A stretch of 36,487 bases of DNA, taken from assembly GCA_945890705.1 (NCBI GenBank), contig CAMDCY010000011.1, positions 1-36,487 of the forward strand, given 5' to 3'. Under the pieces are notes generated by a model, which ran no database searches, was not told the DNA's origin, and saw only the letters and a list, made by a program, of their open reading frames with translations. This DNA comes from Hydrogenophaga intermedia (GTDB lineage Bacteria; Pseudomonadota; Gammaproteobacteria; Burkholderiales; Burkholderiaceae_C). The first letter of the stretch is position 1. Each line of letters opens with the position of its first letter. Shown one piece after another: positions 8,889 to 16,865 of this stretch. The position numbers were made by a program, and so were the translations under genes.

Positions 8889-9509
8889 ATGAAACACCTC
8901 TTGTCTTGGCTTGCCTTGGCCAGCACCCTGTTCGGCGCTGGCCACGTGCACGCGATCGAAGAACCCAACTTCACCGTGGTGCGCACGCACAACGGCTTTG
9001 AGGTGCGCGAATACGCGCCGTATGCGGTGGCCGAGGTCACCGTGCCCGGGCCTGAGGCCGAGGCGGGTAACCAAGGTTTTCGCATCTTGGCGGCCTATAT
9101 TTTTGGCAAGAACGCGGGCGAGCAAAGCATCGCCATGACCGCGCCCGTCACCCAGGCGGCTGAGCCGGTGAAGATCGCGATGACCGCACCGGTCACGCAA
9201 AACGCCAGCGGCGACGGTGCGGGTTTTGTGATTCGCTTCACCATGCCCGCGGCCTACACGCTGGCGACCTTGCCCAAACCCTTGGACGAAAGAATCCGTT
9301 TGGTGGCCCAGCCCGCGGCGCGTTATGCGGTGCTGCGCTTCACCGGCTTTTGGACGCAAGCCAATTACGACAAGCACCTGCGCCAGCTGCAGACGCTCAT
9401 GGCCGAGCAAGGTCAAACCCCCATGGGCGATCCGATCTACGCCCGCTACGACCCGCCCTACGTGCCGTGGTTTTGGCGGCGCAACGAAATCTGGATGCCG
9501 GTTCGCTGA
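8889..9509 (+). CDS. SOUL-family heme-binding protein, exported
   Basis: A 206-residue SOUL/HEBP-family protein. Residues 1-22 form a signal peptide ending in HVHA, so the mature protein (from IEEPNF) should be periplasmic. Family features include the opening strand with FEVREYAPYAVAEV, two successive IAMTAPV repeats (about 80-105), and the closing YDPPYVPWFWRRNE. Bacterial members are thought to bind heme or related hydrophobic ligands, but their roles are poorly known. The gene follows the permease by 24 bases and may be co-transcribed with the exporter. Confidence 0.88.
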   Translation: MKHLLSWLALASTLFGAGHVHAIEEPNFTVVRTHNGFEVREYAPYAVAEVTVPGPEAEAGNQGFRILAAYIFGKNAGEQSIAMTAPVTQAAEPVKIAMTAPVTQNASGDGAGFVIRFTMPAAYTLATLPKPLDERIRLVAQPAARYAVLRFTGFWTQANYDKHLRQLQTLMAEQGQTPMGDPIYARYDPPYVPWFWRRNEIWMPVR

Positions 9510-9604
9510 CCCCCATCGACTGAGGGTGTTCGTCTTGGGGTGCCCGCGGCAGCCACCTCGAGCATGATCGTTTTTGTCGCACCCCTCAGGATTTCGAGCG
9601 CATT

Positions 9605-9654
9605 CGAACCATATAATTCGGTTACATGGGCGCTTAAGCGAACATAAACGAACA
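9605..9654 (+). promoter_or_regulatory. glpD-type promoter with CGAAC direct repeats
   Basis: A consensus -10 box, TATAAT, lies at 9612-9617; the -35 is poor, suggesting an activator or a weak basal promoter. CGAAC occurs at 9605, 9639 and 9649, the last two exactly 10 bases apart as CGAACAT and CGAACA. DeoR-family repressors, including E. coli GlpR, recognise TTCG/CGAA half-sites such as CGAACA. Just downstream of the expected transcription start, these repeats would be well placed for repression. The rest of 9510-9677 holds an imperfect inverted repeat (GGGGTGC 9537-9543 with GCACCCC 9579-9585) and no gene. Confidence 0.45.
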
Positions 9655-9677
9655 CAAAAAACCACAGTACCGATGGC

Positions 9678-11243
9678 ATGAGTCGACTTGAACTTCACGA
9701 ATGGGCGCGCGCCTTGCACGAACATCCTTTGGACGTGTTCGTGGTGGGGGGTGGTGCGACCGGTTTGGGCGTGGCCGTTCAGGCCGCTCTGGAGGGCCGT
9801 CGCGTGGCCTTGGTGGACGCGGGCGACTTTGCCGGGGGCACGTCTTCGCGCTCGACCAAGCTGTTGCACGGCGGCGTGCGTTACCTAGCCCAAGGGCGCT
9901 GGCGCATGGTGCGCGAGGCGCTGCGCGAGCGCGCCATCGTCATGCGTTTGGCGCCCCACTTGGCCCAGCCTCTGCCGTTTGTGGTGGCTCAGCGGCGCTG
10001 GCTCCCGTGGGCCTTGGCCGCGGTGGGCCTGAAGTTTTACGAAAAGTTGGCAGGTCGCCTGAGTCTGGGCAAAACCGAATGGCTGGGTGCGGCTGCGCTG
10101 CGCCGCTTGCTTCCGACGTGGGCGGGCGTGGTGGCGGGCGTGCGCTATTGGGATGGGCAGTTCGACGACGCCCGACTGGCCTTGGCCTTGGCCCGAACGG
10201 CACATGACCACGGCGCCCACGTGCGCAACCACACCCGCGTGGTGGGCTTGACCGCTGTCCCGCAAGGTTGGCGCGTGCGTTTGCAAGACCGCTTCTCGGG
10301 CGTGGAGCACGAGGTGATCGCCAAGTCCGTTGTCAACGCCGCCGGGGTTTGGGTCGACGCCTTGCGCAGCTTGGCTTTGGGCTCACCCGGGCAGCCCGAT
10401 GGGTGCCCGCCTTTGGTGCGCGCCAGCCAAGGCGTTCATTTGGTGGTCAGCCGCGACGTTTTGCCTTTGAGCGAAGCGGTGTTGGTGCCGCGCACCAGCG
10501 ACGAGCGTGTGTTGTTTGCCGTGCCTTGGTTGGGCGCCACGGTCATTGGCACCACCGACACCCCACGCGACGATTCGCCGATGGAGCCCCGCCCGATGGC
10601 GCAGGAATTGGCTTTTTTGTTCGACGAGACGCGGCGCTTTTTGGGTGTGGACCTGACCCCGGCCGATGTGCGCAGCGTGTGGGTGGGCCTGCGGCCCTTG
10701 GTGGGCTCAGGGGACGCCCGTAACACCGCCGGTCTTTCCCGCGAACACGTGGTGCTGCAAGAAGCACCGGGTTTTCTCACGGTGACCGGTGGCAAGTGGA
10801 CGACCTACCGCGCCATGGCCGAAGAGGTGATGGCGGCCTTGATGGCCGCGGGAGATCTGCCCGCGGCGAAGCGCGAGGCCCACACCGATCGCCAAGCCTT
10901 GCATGGCGCGGCCTCGTCGGGAACACGCCCCGTGAGTTTGACGGCCCCGCCGGGCCTGCATTTGTTCGGTACCGAGTCCGATGCTTTGGCGCAAGCCCCC
11001 GGGGCCGAACGCGCCCTGGGCTTGGGCTTGACCGAGGCCATGGTGCGCTTTTGTGCCCGCCAAGAATGGGCCGTCACGGTCGAGGATATGCTCGCGCGTC
11101 GTTGGCGCGTGTTGTTCCTCGATGCGCGTTTGGCCGAGCAAATGGCGCCCGCTGTGGCCCAACTGCTCCAAGATGAAACCGGCCTAGACCCCCAGTTGTC
11201 GGGGTTCTTGGCCTTGTGCAAACAATACCGACTCAGCGATTGA
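9678..11243 (+). CDS. glpD: Glycerol-3-phosphate dehydrogenase, FAD-dependent
   Basis: A 521-residue GlpD/DAO-family flavoprotein that should oxidise sn-glycerol 3-phosphate to dihydroxyacetone phosphate at the membrane and pass electrons to quinone. The FAD motif GGGATG (24-29) sits in the N-terminal Rossmann segment and is followed by GGTSSRSTKLLHGGVRYL (53-70), diagnostic of GlpD. The C-terminal cap domain is present (about 390-521). No good ribosome binding site precedes the ATG at 9678. No glycerol kinase or glycerol facilitator gene is nearby. The gene instead leads into a sugar oxidoreductase 23 bases downstream, hinting that glycerol arises from a glycoside used here (inference). Confidence 0.88.
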   Translation: MSRLELHEWARALHEHPLDVFVVGGGATGLGVAVQAALEGRRVALVDAGDFAGGTSSRSTKLLHGGVRYLAQGRWRMVREALRERAIVMRLAPHLAQPLPFVVAQRRWLPWALAAVGLKFYEKLAGRLSLGKTEWLGAAALRRLLPTWAGVVAGVRYWDGQFDDARLALALARTAHDHGAHVRNHTRVVGLTAVPQGWRVRLQDRFSGVEHEVIAKSVVNAAGVWVDALRSLALGSPGQPDGCPPLVRASQGVHLVVSRDVLPLSEAVLVPRTSDERVLFAVPWLGATVIGTTDTPRDDSPMEPRPMAQELAFLFDETRRFLGVDLTPADVRSVWVGLRPLVGSGDARNTAGLSREHVVLQEAPGFLTVTGGKWTTYRAMAEEVMAALMAAGDLPAAKREAHTDRQALHGAASSGTRPVSLTAPPGLHLFGTESDALAQAPGAERALGLGLTEAMVRFCARQEWAVTVEDMLARRWRVLFLDARLAEQMAPAVAQLLQDETGLDPQLSGFLALCKQYRLSD

Positions 11244-11266
11244 GTCAACACCCACGGAGATCCGCT

Positions 11267-12409
11267 TTGAACCTCACGTCCAACACCGTTCGTTACGGCA
11301 TCATCGGCTGCGGCATGATGGGTCAAGAGCACTTGCGCAACATCGCCTTGTTACCCGGCGCCAGCGTCACGCGCATTTTTGAGCCCGACGACACCATGGC
11401 CCAAGGCAGTTTGGCTCTGGCGCCTGGCGCCCAGCGCGCCGCGAGTTTGGAAGAGGTGGTCATGTCGCCCGACGTCGATTGCCTGTTGATCGCCAGCCCC
11501 AATTTCTGCCACGCTGAGCAATTGCACGCGATCGCGGCCTTGCGCCCCTTGCCGCTGTTGTTGGAAAAGCCCGCTTGCACCACCTTGGAAGATGCACACG
11601 CCTTGGCCGAGTTGGGCCGCCACTACCCCGCGCCCATATGGGTCGCGATGGAATACCGCTACATGCCGCCCGTCACGCGTTTGGCGGAAGAGGTTCACAG
11701 CCAAGCCCACACCGGCCCTGTGACCATGCTCACCATCCGCGAACACCGCTTTCCATTTTTGGTCAAGGTCGGCGACTGGAACCGCTTCAACCGCTACACC
11801 GGCGGCACCTTGGTCGAGAAGTGCTGCCACTTCTTTGATCTGATGCGCCACCTCACCCAAAGCGAGCCGGTGCGGGTGTACGCCTCGGCCTCGGTCGCGC
11901 ACAACCACCGCGACGAGCGCTACCCCGACGGCACCCCCGACATTTTGGACAACGCCTACGTGTTGGTGGACTTCGCCAGCGGCCAGCGGGCCATGCTGGA
12001 GCTGTGCATGTTCGCTGAAGGTGCGCGCTACCAAGAGGAAATTTCGGTGGTCGGGCCCATCGGCAAGGCCGAGTGTTTTGTGCCCGGGCCGGGTCGTTTT
12101 TGGCCAGAGCACTTGGGCGAAGCGCCGGTGCCCAAAGTCGTCATCAGCCCGCGCCACCCCAAAGGCCCGCGAGAGTTGGACGTGCCGGTCGACCCCGTGG
12201 CCTTGGCCGCGGGCGACCACAACGGCTCCACCCTCTACCAACACCAACGCTTCAACGCCGTGGTGCGCGGTCAGGGCCAGGTCGAAGTCGCGCTGCGCGA
12301 TGGCTTGGCGGCGGTGATGATCGGCTTGGCGGCGCAGGAATCGGCCCGAATCGGTCAGGCGATCAGTTTGGTGGATGGCGATTACGCTCTCACACGTGTC
12401 TTGAGTTGA
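11267..12409 (+). CDS. Gfo/Idh/MocA-family oxidoreductase
   Basis: A 380-residue NAD(P)-dependent sugar or inositol dehydrogenase. The Rossmann motif G-I-I-G-C-G-M-M-G occupies residues 11-19, EKP lies at 100-102, and the C-terminal domain carries GGTLVEKCCHFFDLMRH (about 179-195), with the histidine and aspartate typical of the active site. The start is a TTG at 11267, preceded by CGGAGA; the first internal ATG would cut into the Rossmann motif, so the rare start is well supported. The family oxidises or isomerises sugar hydroxyls, but the substrate cannot be read from sequence. Its 3' end overlaps the convergent esterase gene by 28 bases. Confidence 0.9.
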   Translation: MNLTSNTVRYGIIGCGMMGQEHLRNIALLPGASVTRIFEPDDTMAQGSLALAPGAQRAASLEEVVMSPDVDCLLIASPNFCHAEQLHAIAALRPLPLLLEKPACTTLEDAHALAELGRHYPAPIWVAMEYRYMPPVTRLAEEVHSQAHTGPVTMLTIREHRFPFLVKVGDWNRFNRYTGGTLVEKCCHFFDLMRHLTQSEPVRVYASASVAHNHRDERYPDGTPDILDNAYVLVDFASGQRAMLELCMFAEGARYQEEISVVGPIGKAECFVPGPGRFWPEHLGEAPVPKVVISPRHPKGPRELDVPVDPVALAAGDHNGSTLYQHQRFNAVVRGQGQVEVALRDGLAAVMIGLAAQESARIGQAISLVDGDYALTRVLS

Positions 12410-13359
12410 TGGGCGGGCGAGGCAAACACATGCGCCAAGAACTTCGCGGCCCGTTGCCAGTCCAAAGCGGTCATTCGGTGTCCGCCGCTTCGGCTGTGCC
12501 ACTGCAACCGCTCGGGCGCGGCCTGCCAAAATGGCTTGAGGTGTTCAAACATCGCCTGACTCCCGTTGGGATTGGCCCACAGGTCGTCTTCGGCCTGCAG
12601 GATGCACAAACCCCGCGGGGCCAAACTGGCCAGCCATTGCTCGGGGAAATCGGCTTGCAAGATGCGGGCTTGGTGCAGTGGATCTTGAGCCTGGGGCGAC
12701 AACCAATGTGCAAACCGCTCGGCCAAGTCCGACAGGCTCTCGGCGCCTGCTTGTGCGGGACGCAACCGACTCACGCCGCCGGTACCAGAATTGTGCGAAA
12801 TCAGCGCTTGAATCCGTGTGTCGACAGTAGCCGCCACCATGGCCGCTTTGCCCCCGCGGGAGTGCCCGATCACGGCCACCTTGTGGGACTTCAAAACCCG
12901 ATCCAAGGCCGTGACGCAACAGCAAAGGCCCCATGCCCAGACCGCGATCGCCGACCATGGCTCTTCGGGCCAATGTCGGTGAACCGGCCCACCGCGCAAG
13001 GCATCAGGGCCATCCCACGCCAAACCCACCCTATCAAACCAAGCCAAGGCAAGCCCCTGACCCAGCACCGCGTCCATCGCAGCGTCGTTGATCACGTGTG
13101 GCCAGCACCCATCAGGGCTGAGCAAAGTGATCGGTGCAGGTTCCCCCAAGGGTTCAGCTCTGTACAACAACCAACTTATCCAGACGGGGTCTCCCAAGCT
13201 GATTTGCCAAACACATATGCGTTGTCGCTCCCCCTGCCATTGGTGCGCCAAGACCACTTGGCAAGGATCTTTTTGGGGTGGCAAAGGTCCAAACAAGGCA
13301 CTGATGGATGCCAAGTGTGGCGAAGCATGCGCCGAAAAGGGGGGTAAATCATTCATCAT
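12382..13359 (-). CDS. CE15-like alpha/beta-hydrolase (glucuronoyl-esterase-like)
   Basis: A 325-residue alpha/beta-hydrolase resembling carbohydrate esterase family 15. The nucleophile elbow is GHSRGGKAA with S167; the basic residue is probably H294 in GGHRMT; a CE15-like EDDLWANPNGS segment lies at about 257-267 and a degenerate FPHWF-like stretch (RFAHWLSP) at about 215-222. CE15 enzymes cleave 4-O-methyl-glucuronoyl esters linking glucuronoxylan to lignin. Those are usually secreted and near 400 residues; this one is short and has no signal peptide, so it should act in the cytoplasm on small imported esters, if active. It is divergent from the ABC importer. Fold is fairly sure, substrate inferred. 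Confidence 0.72.
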   Translation of the reverse strand: MMNDLPPFSAHASPHLASISALFGPLPPQKDPCQVVLAHQWQGERQRICVWQISLGDPVWISWLLYRAEPLGEPAPITLLSPDGCWPHVINDAAMDAVLGQGLALAWFDRVGLAWDGPDALRGGPVHRHWPEEPWSAIAVWAWGLCCCVTALDRVLKSHKVAVIGHSRGGKAAMVAATVDTRIQALISHNSGTGGVSRLRPAQAGAESLSDLAERFAHWLSPQAQDPLHQARILQADFPEQWLASLAPRGLCILQAEDDLWANPNGSQAMFEHLKPFWQAAPERLQWHSRSGGHRMTALDWQRAAKFLAHVFASPAHQLKTRVRA

Positions 13360-13431
13360 TCGTACAAACGATAATTGTTTTTTTCAGAGCTTGCTATACA
13401 TTTTGTTCCACCACAACCACAGGAGACTTTA
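13360..13431 (+). promoter_or_regulatory. Divergent promoter region, esterase / ABC importer
   Basis: The 72 bases between the esterase and binding-protein genes hold an extended -10 element, TGC-TATACA (13392-13400), pointing to the importer. The imperfect palindrome TCGT-ACAA-ACGA lies just upstream, where a sugar-responsive repressor could sit. AGGAG at 13421-13425 is a strong ribosome binding site for the binding protein. The -35 is not convincing. Confidence 0.4.
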
Positions 13432-14703
13432 ATGAAATCAATCCGCATCACCAGTCTGGCATTTGCCATGGGTTTGACCTCTATCGCAGGCTTGGCTCAA
13501 GCCGGCGAGGTCAGGGTCATGTGCTACCAAGACGGCGTCGAGTGTGAGGTCACGGCCGAGTTGGCCAAACGCTTCGAAGCGGCCAATCCCGGTACCAAAA
13601 TCATCATCGACACCGTGCCTTACAAAACCGTCGTCGAACAATTGCCCGTGCAATTGGCCGCCGGCCAAGGCCCTGACATTGCCCGAGTGACAGACTTGGG
13701 TGGCTTGTCCAAATACTACTTGGACATCTCGAAAGACCTCAAAAACCGCAAATACTTTGATGCCAATTTTGGGGCAACAGCACCTTGGCTTCGCCCATCG
13801 GCGACTGATAAAGGCGTGTACGGCTTTATGTCGCAGCTGACCATGACCGGTCCGTTTGTCAACAAAACCCTGTTTGAACAGGCCAAGGTCCCCATGCCTG
13901 GCGCCAAAGCCACTTGGGACCAATGGGTCACTGCAACGCGCCAAGTGGCCAAAGCCACCCAAACCAAGGCGGCCATTGCTTGGGACCGTTCGGGCCACCG
14001 CTTTGCTGGCCCAGCCATCAGCTATGGCGCCAAGATTTTTGATGCCAAGGGTGAGCCTGTCATCGACGCTGGTTACAAAACCGCTGTCAACAAGTTCGTG
14101 GACTGGCATAAAGACGGCACGATGATGCGAGAAGTGTGGGCCGGCTCGGGTGGTTCCACCTACGCCTCTTCCATTGACGAATTCATCAACGGCAACGTGG
14201 TGATGGTGCTCGCCGGCAGCTGGCAAATTGGCAACCTTCAGAAAAAAGTGGGTAACAACTTTGACTGGGCGGCGGTTCCCAACCCTTGTGGCCCTGCCGC
14301 TTGCTCTGGCATCCCCGGTGGTGCGGCTTGGGTGGCTCTGAAGACCAGCAAGTCACCCAAGGAAACCGCCGCATTCTTGGAATTCATGGCCTCTGAAGCA
14401 GCTTACGCCGAATTCACGGCCCGCACCAACAACATTCCAGCTCACGCTGGCTTGGCCAAGAAAGGTGTCAACTACACCAGCGCCGACCCCGCATCGAAAG
14501 CAGCTTTGGGCGTTTTCAGCGGTGGCGTCAGTACCTTGGCTCCAGCAGCCTATCAGTTCCAAGGCTTCAAGTTCAACCGTGCCATCATGTTGCCCACGGT
14601 CACCCGCGTGACCCAAGCAATTGTGGGTGAAATGGGCACGGACGAGGCTGTGAACAAAATCAGCGCCGACATGAAAGACGCCATTCAACAAGCCCAGAAA
14701 TAA
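13432..14703 (+). CDS. CUT1 ABC transporter sugar-binding protein
   Basis: A 423-residue periplasmic binding protein of the extracellular solute-binding family 1 (MalE/UgpB type). A signal peptide (about 1-23) ends in GLAQA before GEVRV. There is no lipobox cysteine, so the mature protein is free in the periplasm. Four cysteines in two close pairs (CYQDGVEC, and NPCGPAAC near residue 285) may form disulfides. It would deliver an oligosaccharide or glycoside to the two permeases downstream. The GH31 gene at the end of the operon suggests an alpha-linked glycoside. A terminator-like hairpin follows the stop, which would give this gene more mRNA than the rest of the operon. Confidence 0.92.
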   Translation: MKSIRITSLAFAMGLTSIAGLAQAGEVRVMCYQDGVECEVTAELAKRFEAANPGTKIIIDTVPYKTVVEQLPVQLAAGQGPDIARVTDLGGLSKYYLDISKDLKNRKYFDANFGATAPWLRPSATDKGVYGFMSQLTMTGPFVNKTLFEQAKVPMPGAKATWDQWVTATRQVAKATQTKAAIAWDRSGHRFAGPAISYGAKIFDAKGEPVIDAGYKTAVNKFVDWHKDGTMMREVWAGSGGSTYASSIDEFINGNVVMVLAGSWQIGNLQKKVGNNFDWAAVPNPCGPAACSGIPGGAAWVALKTSKSPKETAAFLEFMASEAAYAEFTARTNNIPAHAGLAKKGVNYTSADPASKAALGVFSGGVSTLAPAAYQFQGFKFNRAIMLPTVTRVTQAIVGEMGTDEAVNKISADMKDAIQQAQK

Positions 14704-14740
14704 ATCTGAGCAGGGTTCAGCGCGGCGCTGCTGAGCCTCA

Positions 14741-14768
14741 GGGGCATCCTGCGGGATGCCCCTTTTTT
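14741..14768 (+). terminator. Rho-independent terminator-like hairpin inside the ABC importer operon
   Basis: GGGGCATCC (14741-14749), a four-base loop TGCG, and GGATGCCCC (14754-14762) form a perfect 9-bp stem followed by six Ts. A smaller palindrome, CAGCGC-G-GCGCTG, lies at 14718-14730. The stem stands between the binding-protein and permease genes, so it should end or attenuate most transcripts after the binding protein. Confidence 0.85.
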
Positions 14769-14813
14769 CGAATTACCACGTGCAGGCCCATGCCAGCATG
14801 TCGAAAGCGGTCC

Positions 14814-15791
14814 ATGACCTTTCTTGCTTTTTTCTTCAACTTGCTCGAGCCGGTATTCCGTTTGGGCCAGCGGGTGTTGGGCGTGCAACGCTTGGGTTGG
14901 CTGTTTGTGGCACCCAACCTGATCGTGTTCGGCCTGTTTTGTTTTTTGCCGATCGTCATCAACGTGATGTATGCCACCACTGGCGGCGTCAACTTGATGC
15001 CTTGGGATCGCCCATTTACGGGCAGCGAAAACTTTCAAATTTTGTTCGAGTGCGGAAATTACGCCGACTTGTCCACTTGCCGAAAAGACATTTTTTGGCG
15101 CGCCATGGGTAACACCCTGAAATTCAGCTTGATTCAAGTCGGTTTGATGGTGCTGTTCGCGCTCATCACGGCATTGGTGCTGAACCGAAAAATCATCGGT
15201 CGTGGATTTTGGCGAGGGGTGTTTTTTTACCCTGTGTTGTTGTCCCCCGTGGTGGTGGCTCTGATTTGGAAATGGCTGTTGCAAAGCCAAGGAGCCTTCA
15301 ATGCTGGTCTGATCGCGATGGATGCCGCGCCCATCGAGTGGCTGACCGAGGCCAGTTGGGCATTCTTCTGGTCGGTGTTCGTCTCCATTTGGGCGCATAT
15401 GGGTTTTTACACCTTGATCCTTTTGGCCGGTCTGCAGGCCATTCCAAAGGACCTGTATGAGGCGGCCGAAATGGACCGAGCCAGCCCTTGGCGCACGCTG
15501 AGCCGTATCACCCTGCCCCTGCTGCTGCCCAATTTGGTTGTGGTGCTGGTCTTGGCCGCCATACGAGCCGTGCAGGTCTTCGACGAGGTGTTTGTACTCA
15601 CCGGTGGTGGCCCTGGTTCAGCGACCACCTTCATCGTGCAATTTATTTATCAAACCGGTTTCGCCGAACAAATCCATTTGTACGGGCTCGCTGCCGCGGC
15701 CTCACTGGCTTTGGCGCTTTTCTTGATTTTGCTGACCTTGGCACAGTTGCGTTTGACGCGTGCGAGCGAACTTGGACAAAAGGCACGTTGA
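14814..15791 (+). CDS. CUT1 ABC transporter permease (MalF-type)
   Basis: A 325-residue inner-membrane permease with about six transmembrane segments. The first is near 25-50 (LFVAPNLIVFGLFCFLP), and the cytoplasmic EAA loop reads YEAAEMDRASPWRTLSRITLPLL (about 215-237), the contact for the ATPase. An in-frame ATG at 14790 is possible, but 14814 is preferred because GAAAGCGG lies just upstream. The stop at 15789-15791 abuts the next start. It pairs with the following permease to form the importer channel. Confidence 0.9.
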   Translation: MTFLAFFFNLLEPVFRLGQRVLGVQRLGWLFVAPNLIVFGLFCFLPIVINVMYATTGGVNLMPWDRPFTGSENFQILFECGNYADLSTCRKDIFWRAMGNTLKFSLIQVGLMVLFALITALVLNRKIIGRGFWRGVFFYPVLLSPVVVALIWKWLLQSQGAFNAGLIAMDAAPIEWLTEASWAFFWSVFVSIWAHMGFYTLILLAGLQAIPKDLYEAAEMDRASPWRTLSRITLPLLLPNLVVVLVLAAIRAVQVFDEVFVLTGGGPGSATTFIVQFIYQTGFAEQIHLYGLAAAASLALALFLILLTLAQLRLTRASELGQKAR

Positions 15792-15792
15792 C

Positions 15793-16842
15793 ATGACTTG
15801 GTTGAATTTCCTCTTCAAAACCCGAGGCCGGCACCGCCTGCATTGGACCGATACCGTGACCTACCTGTACTTGGTGGTGGGCTTGTTCACGATGTTTGCC
15901 CCGGTGTTGTGGTTGGTGATGTCTTCGTTCAAAACCGAAGCCGCCATTGCGCAATTTCCCCCAACTTTTTTGCCCTACTCTCAGAAATCGGTCTCGGTGA
16001 CGGGGTACGAAAAACCCCTGCCCCTGTTCTTGGTGACCTTGGACGACGGTAGCCAACGGGAGCTGGCGCAAATCAACCGCATTGGCATCAAAGCGAACAT
16101 GGTCGACCCAGCTGCGCCAGAAGAGCGCATCTCGGTCAACATCAACCAACGCCAACCGGTCAACGAATTGAAGTGGGCTTGGAACAACTACACCGACCTG
16201 TTCGACAAATTCAGCTTCGGCACCTACCTGTGGAACAGCGTTTTCATCACGGTGGTCGCCACCGCCCTGACGTTGTTGTTCAACTCGATGGCGGCATTTG
16301 CTTTATCGAAGTACCGTTTCAAAGGCCAAAAATTCGTTTTCCTGTTGATCATCGCCACGCTGATGATTCCGCCAACAATCATTTTGGTTCCCGTGTTCTT
16401 GGTGATCAACCAAGTCGGTTTGCTCAACAGCTTATGGGGGGTGATCTTGCCTGCGGTGGCAACCCCCACGGGGGTGTTTCTCCTGCGCCAATACATGTTG
16501 ACCATTCCCGACGAGCTGCTCGAAGCCGCACGCATGGACCACGCCAGCGAATGGCGCATCTATTGGCGCATCGTTTTGCCTCTGTCGGCGCCGGCCTTGG
16601 CCGTGTTGGCCATTTTTTCGGTGATGTGGCGCTGGAACGATTTCTTGTTGCCTTTGATTGTGTTGTCTCAAAACGAGTTTTTCACACTGCAATTGGCCCT
16701 GAATTCCTTCCAGGGTGAGCTCAACACCCAATGGCATTACTTGTTGGCCATGACCGTCATCACCTTGTTGCCCGTGACCTTGGTTTTTGCCTTCCTACAA
16801 CGCTACATCACCACCGGTATTGCCGGTGCAGGTGTGAAGTAA
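15793..16842 (+). CDS. CUT1 ABC transporter permease (MalG-type) with a long periplasmic loop
   Basis: A 349-residue second permease. The first membrane helix is at about 20-45, and five more occupy the C-terminal two thirds. The EAA loop is LLEAARMDHASEWRIYWRIVLPL (about 241-263). Between helix 1 and helix 2 lies an insert of roughly 85 residues (about 50-135), more than twice the usual MalG loop, presumably periplasmic and possibly contacting the binding protein. The ATG at 15793 follows the previous stop by one base; an upstream in-frame start at 15760 would overlap it. The neighbours define a CUT1 importer. Confidence 0.9.
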   Translation: MTWLNFLFKTRGRHRLHWTDTVTYLYLVVGLFTMFAPVLWLVMSSFKTEAAIAQFPPTFLPYSQKSVSVTGYEKPLPLFLVTLDDGSQRELAQINRIGIKANMVDPAAPEERISVNINQRQPVNELKWAWNNYTDLFDKFSFGTYLWNSVFITVVATALTLLFNSMAAFALSKYRFKGQKFVFLLIIATLMIPPTIILVPVFLVINQVGLLNSLWGVILPAVATPTGVFLLRQYMLTIPDELLEAARMDHASEWRIYWRIVLPLSAPALAVLAIFSVMWRWNDFLLPLIVLSQNEFFTLQLALNSFQGELNTQWHYLLAMTVITLLPVTLVFAFLQRYITTGIAGAGVK

Positions 16843-16865
16843 CCCCTTTTCGATTGGACCCTCGC

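Noticed and set aside
8403-9869. 488-codon minus-strand open frame
   Set aside because: It is antisense to the permease, SOUL and GlpD genes, with a His/Gly/Gln-rich composition typical of antisense reading.
12073-13347. 424-codon plus-strand frame opposite the CE15-like gene
   Set aside because: The minus-strand frame has a recognisable nucleophile elbow and family motifs; this frame has none.
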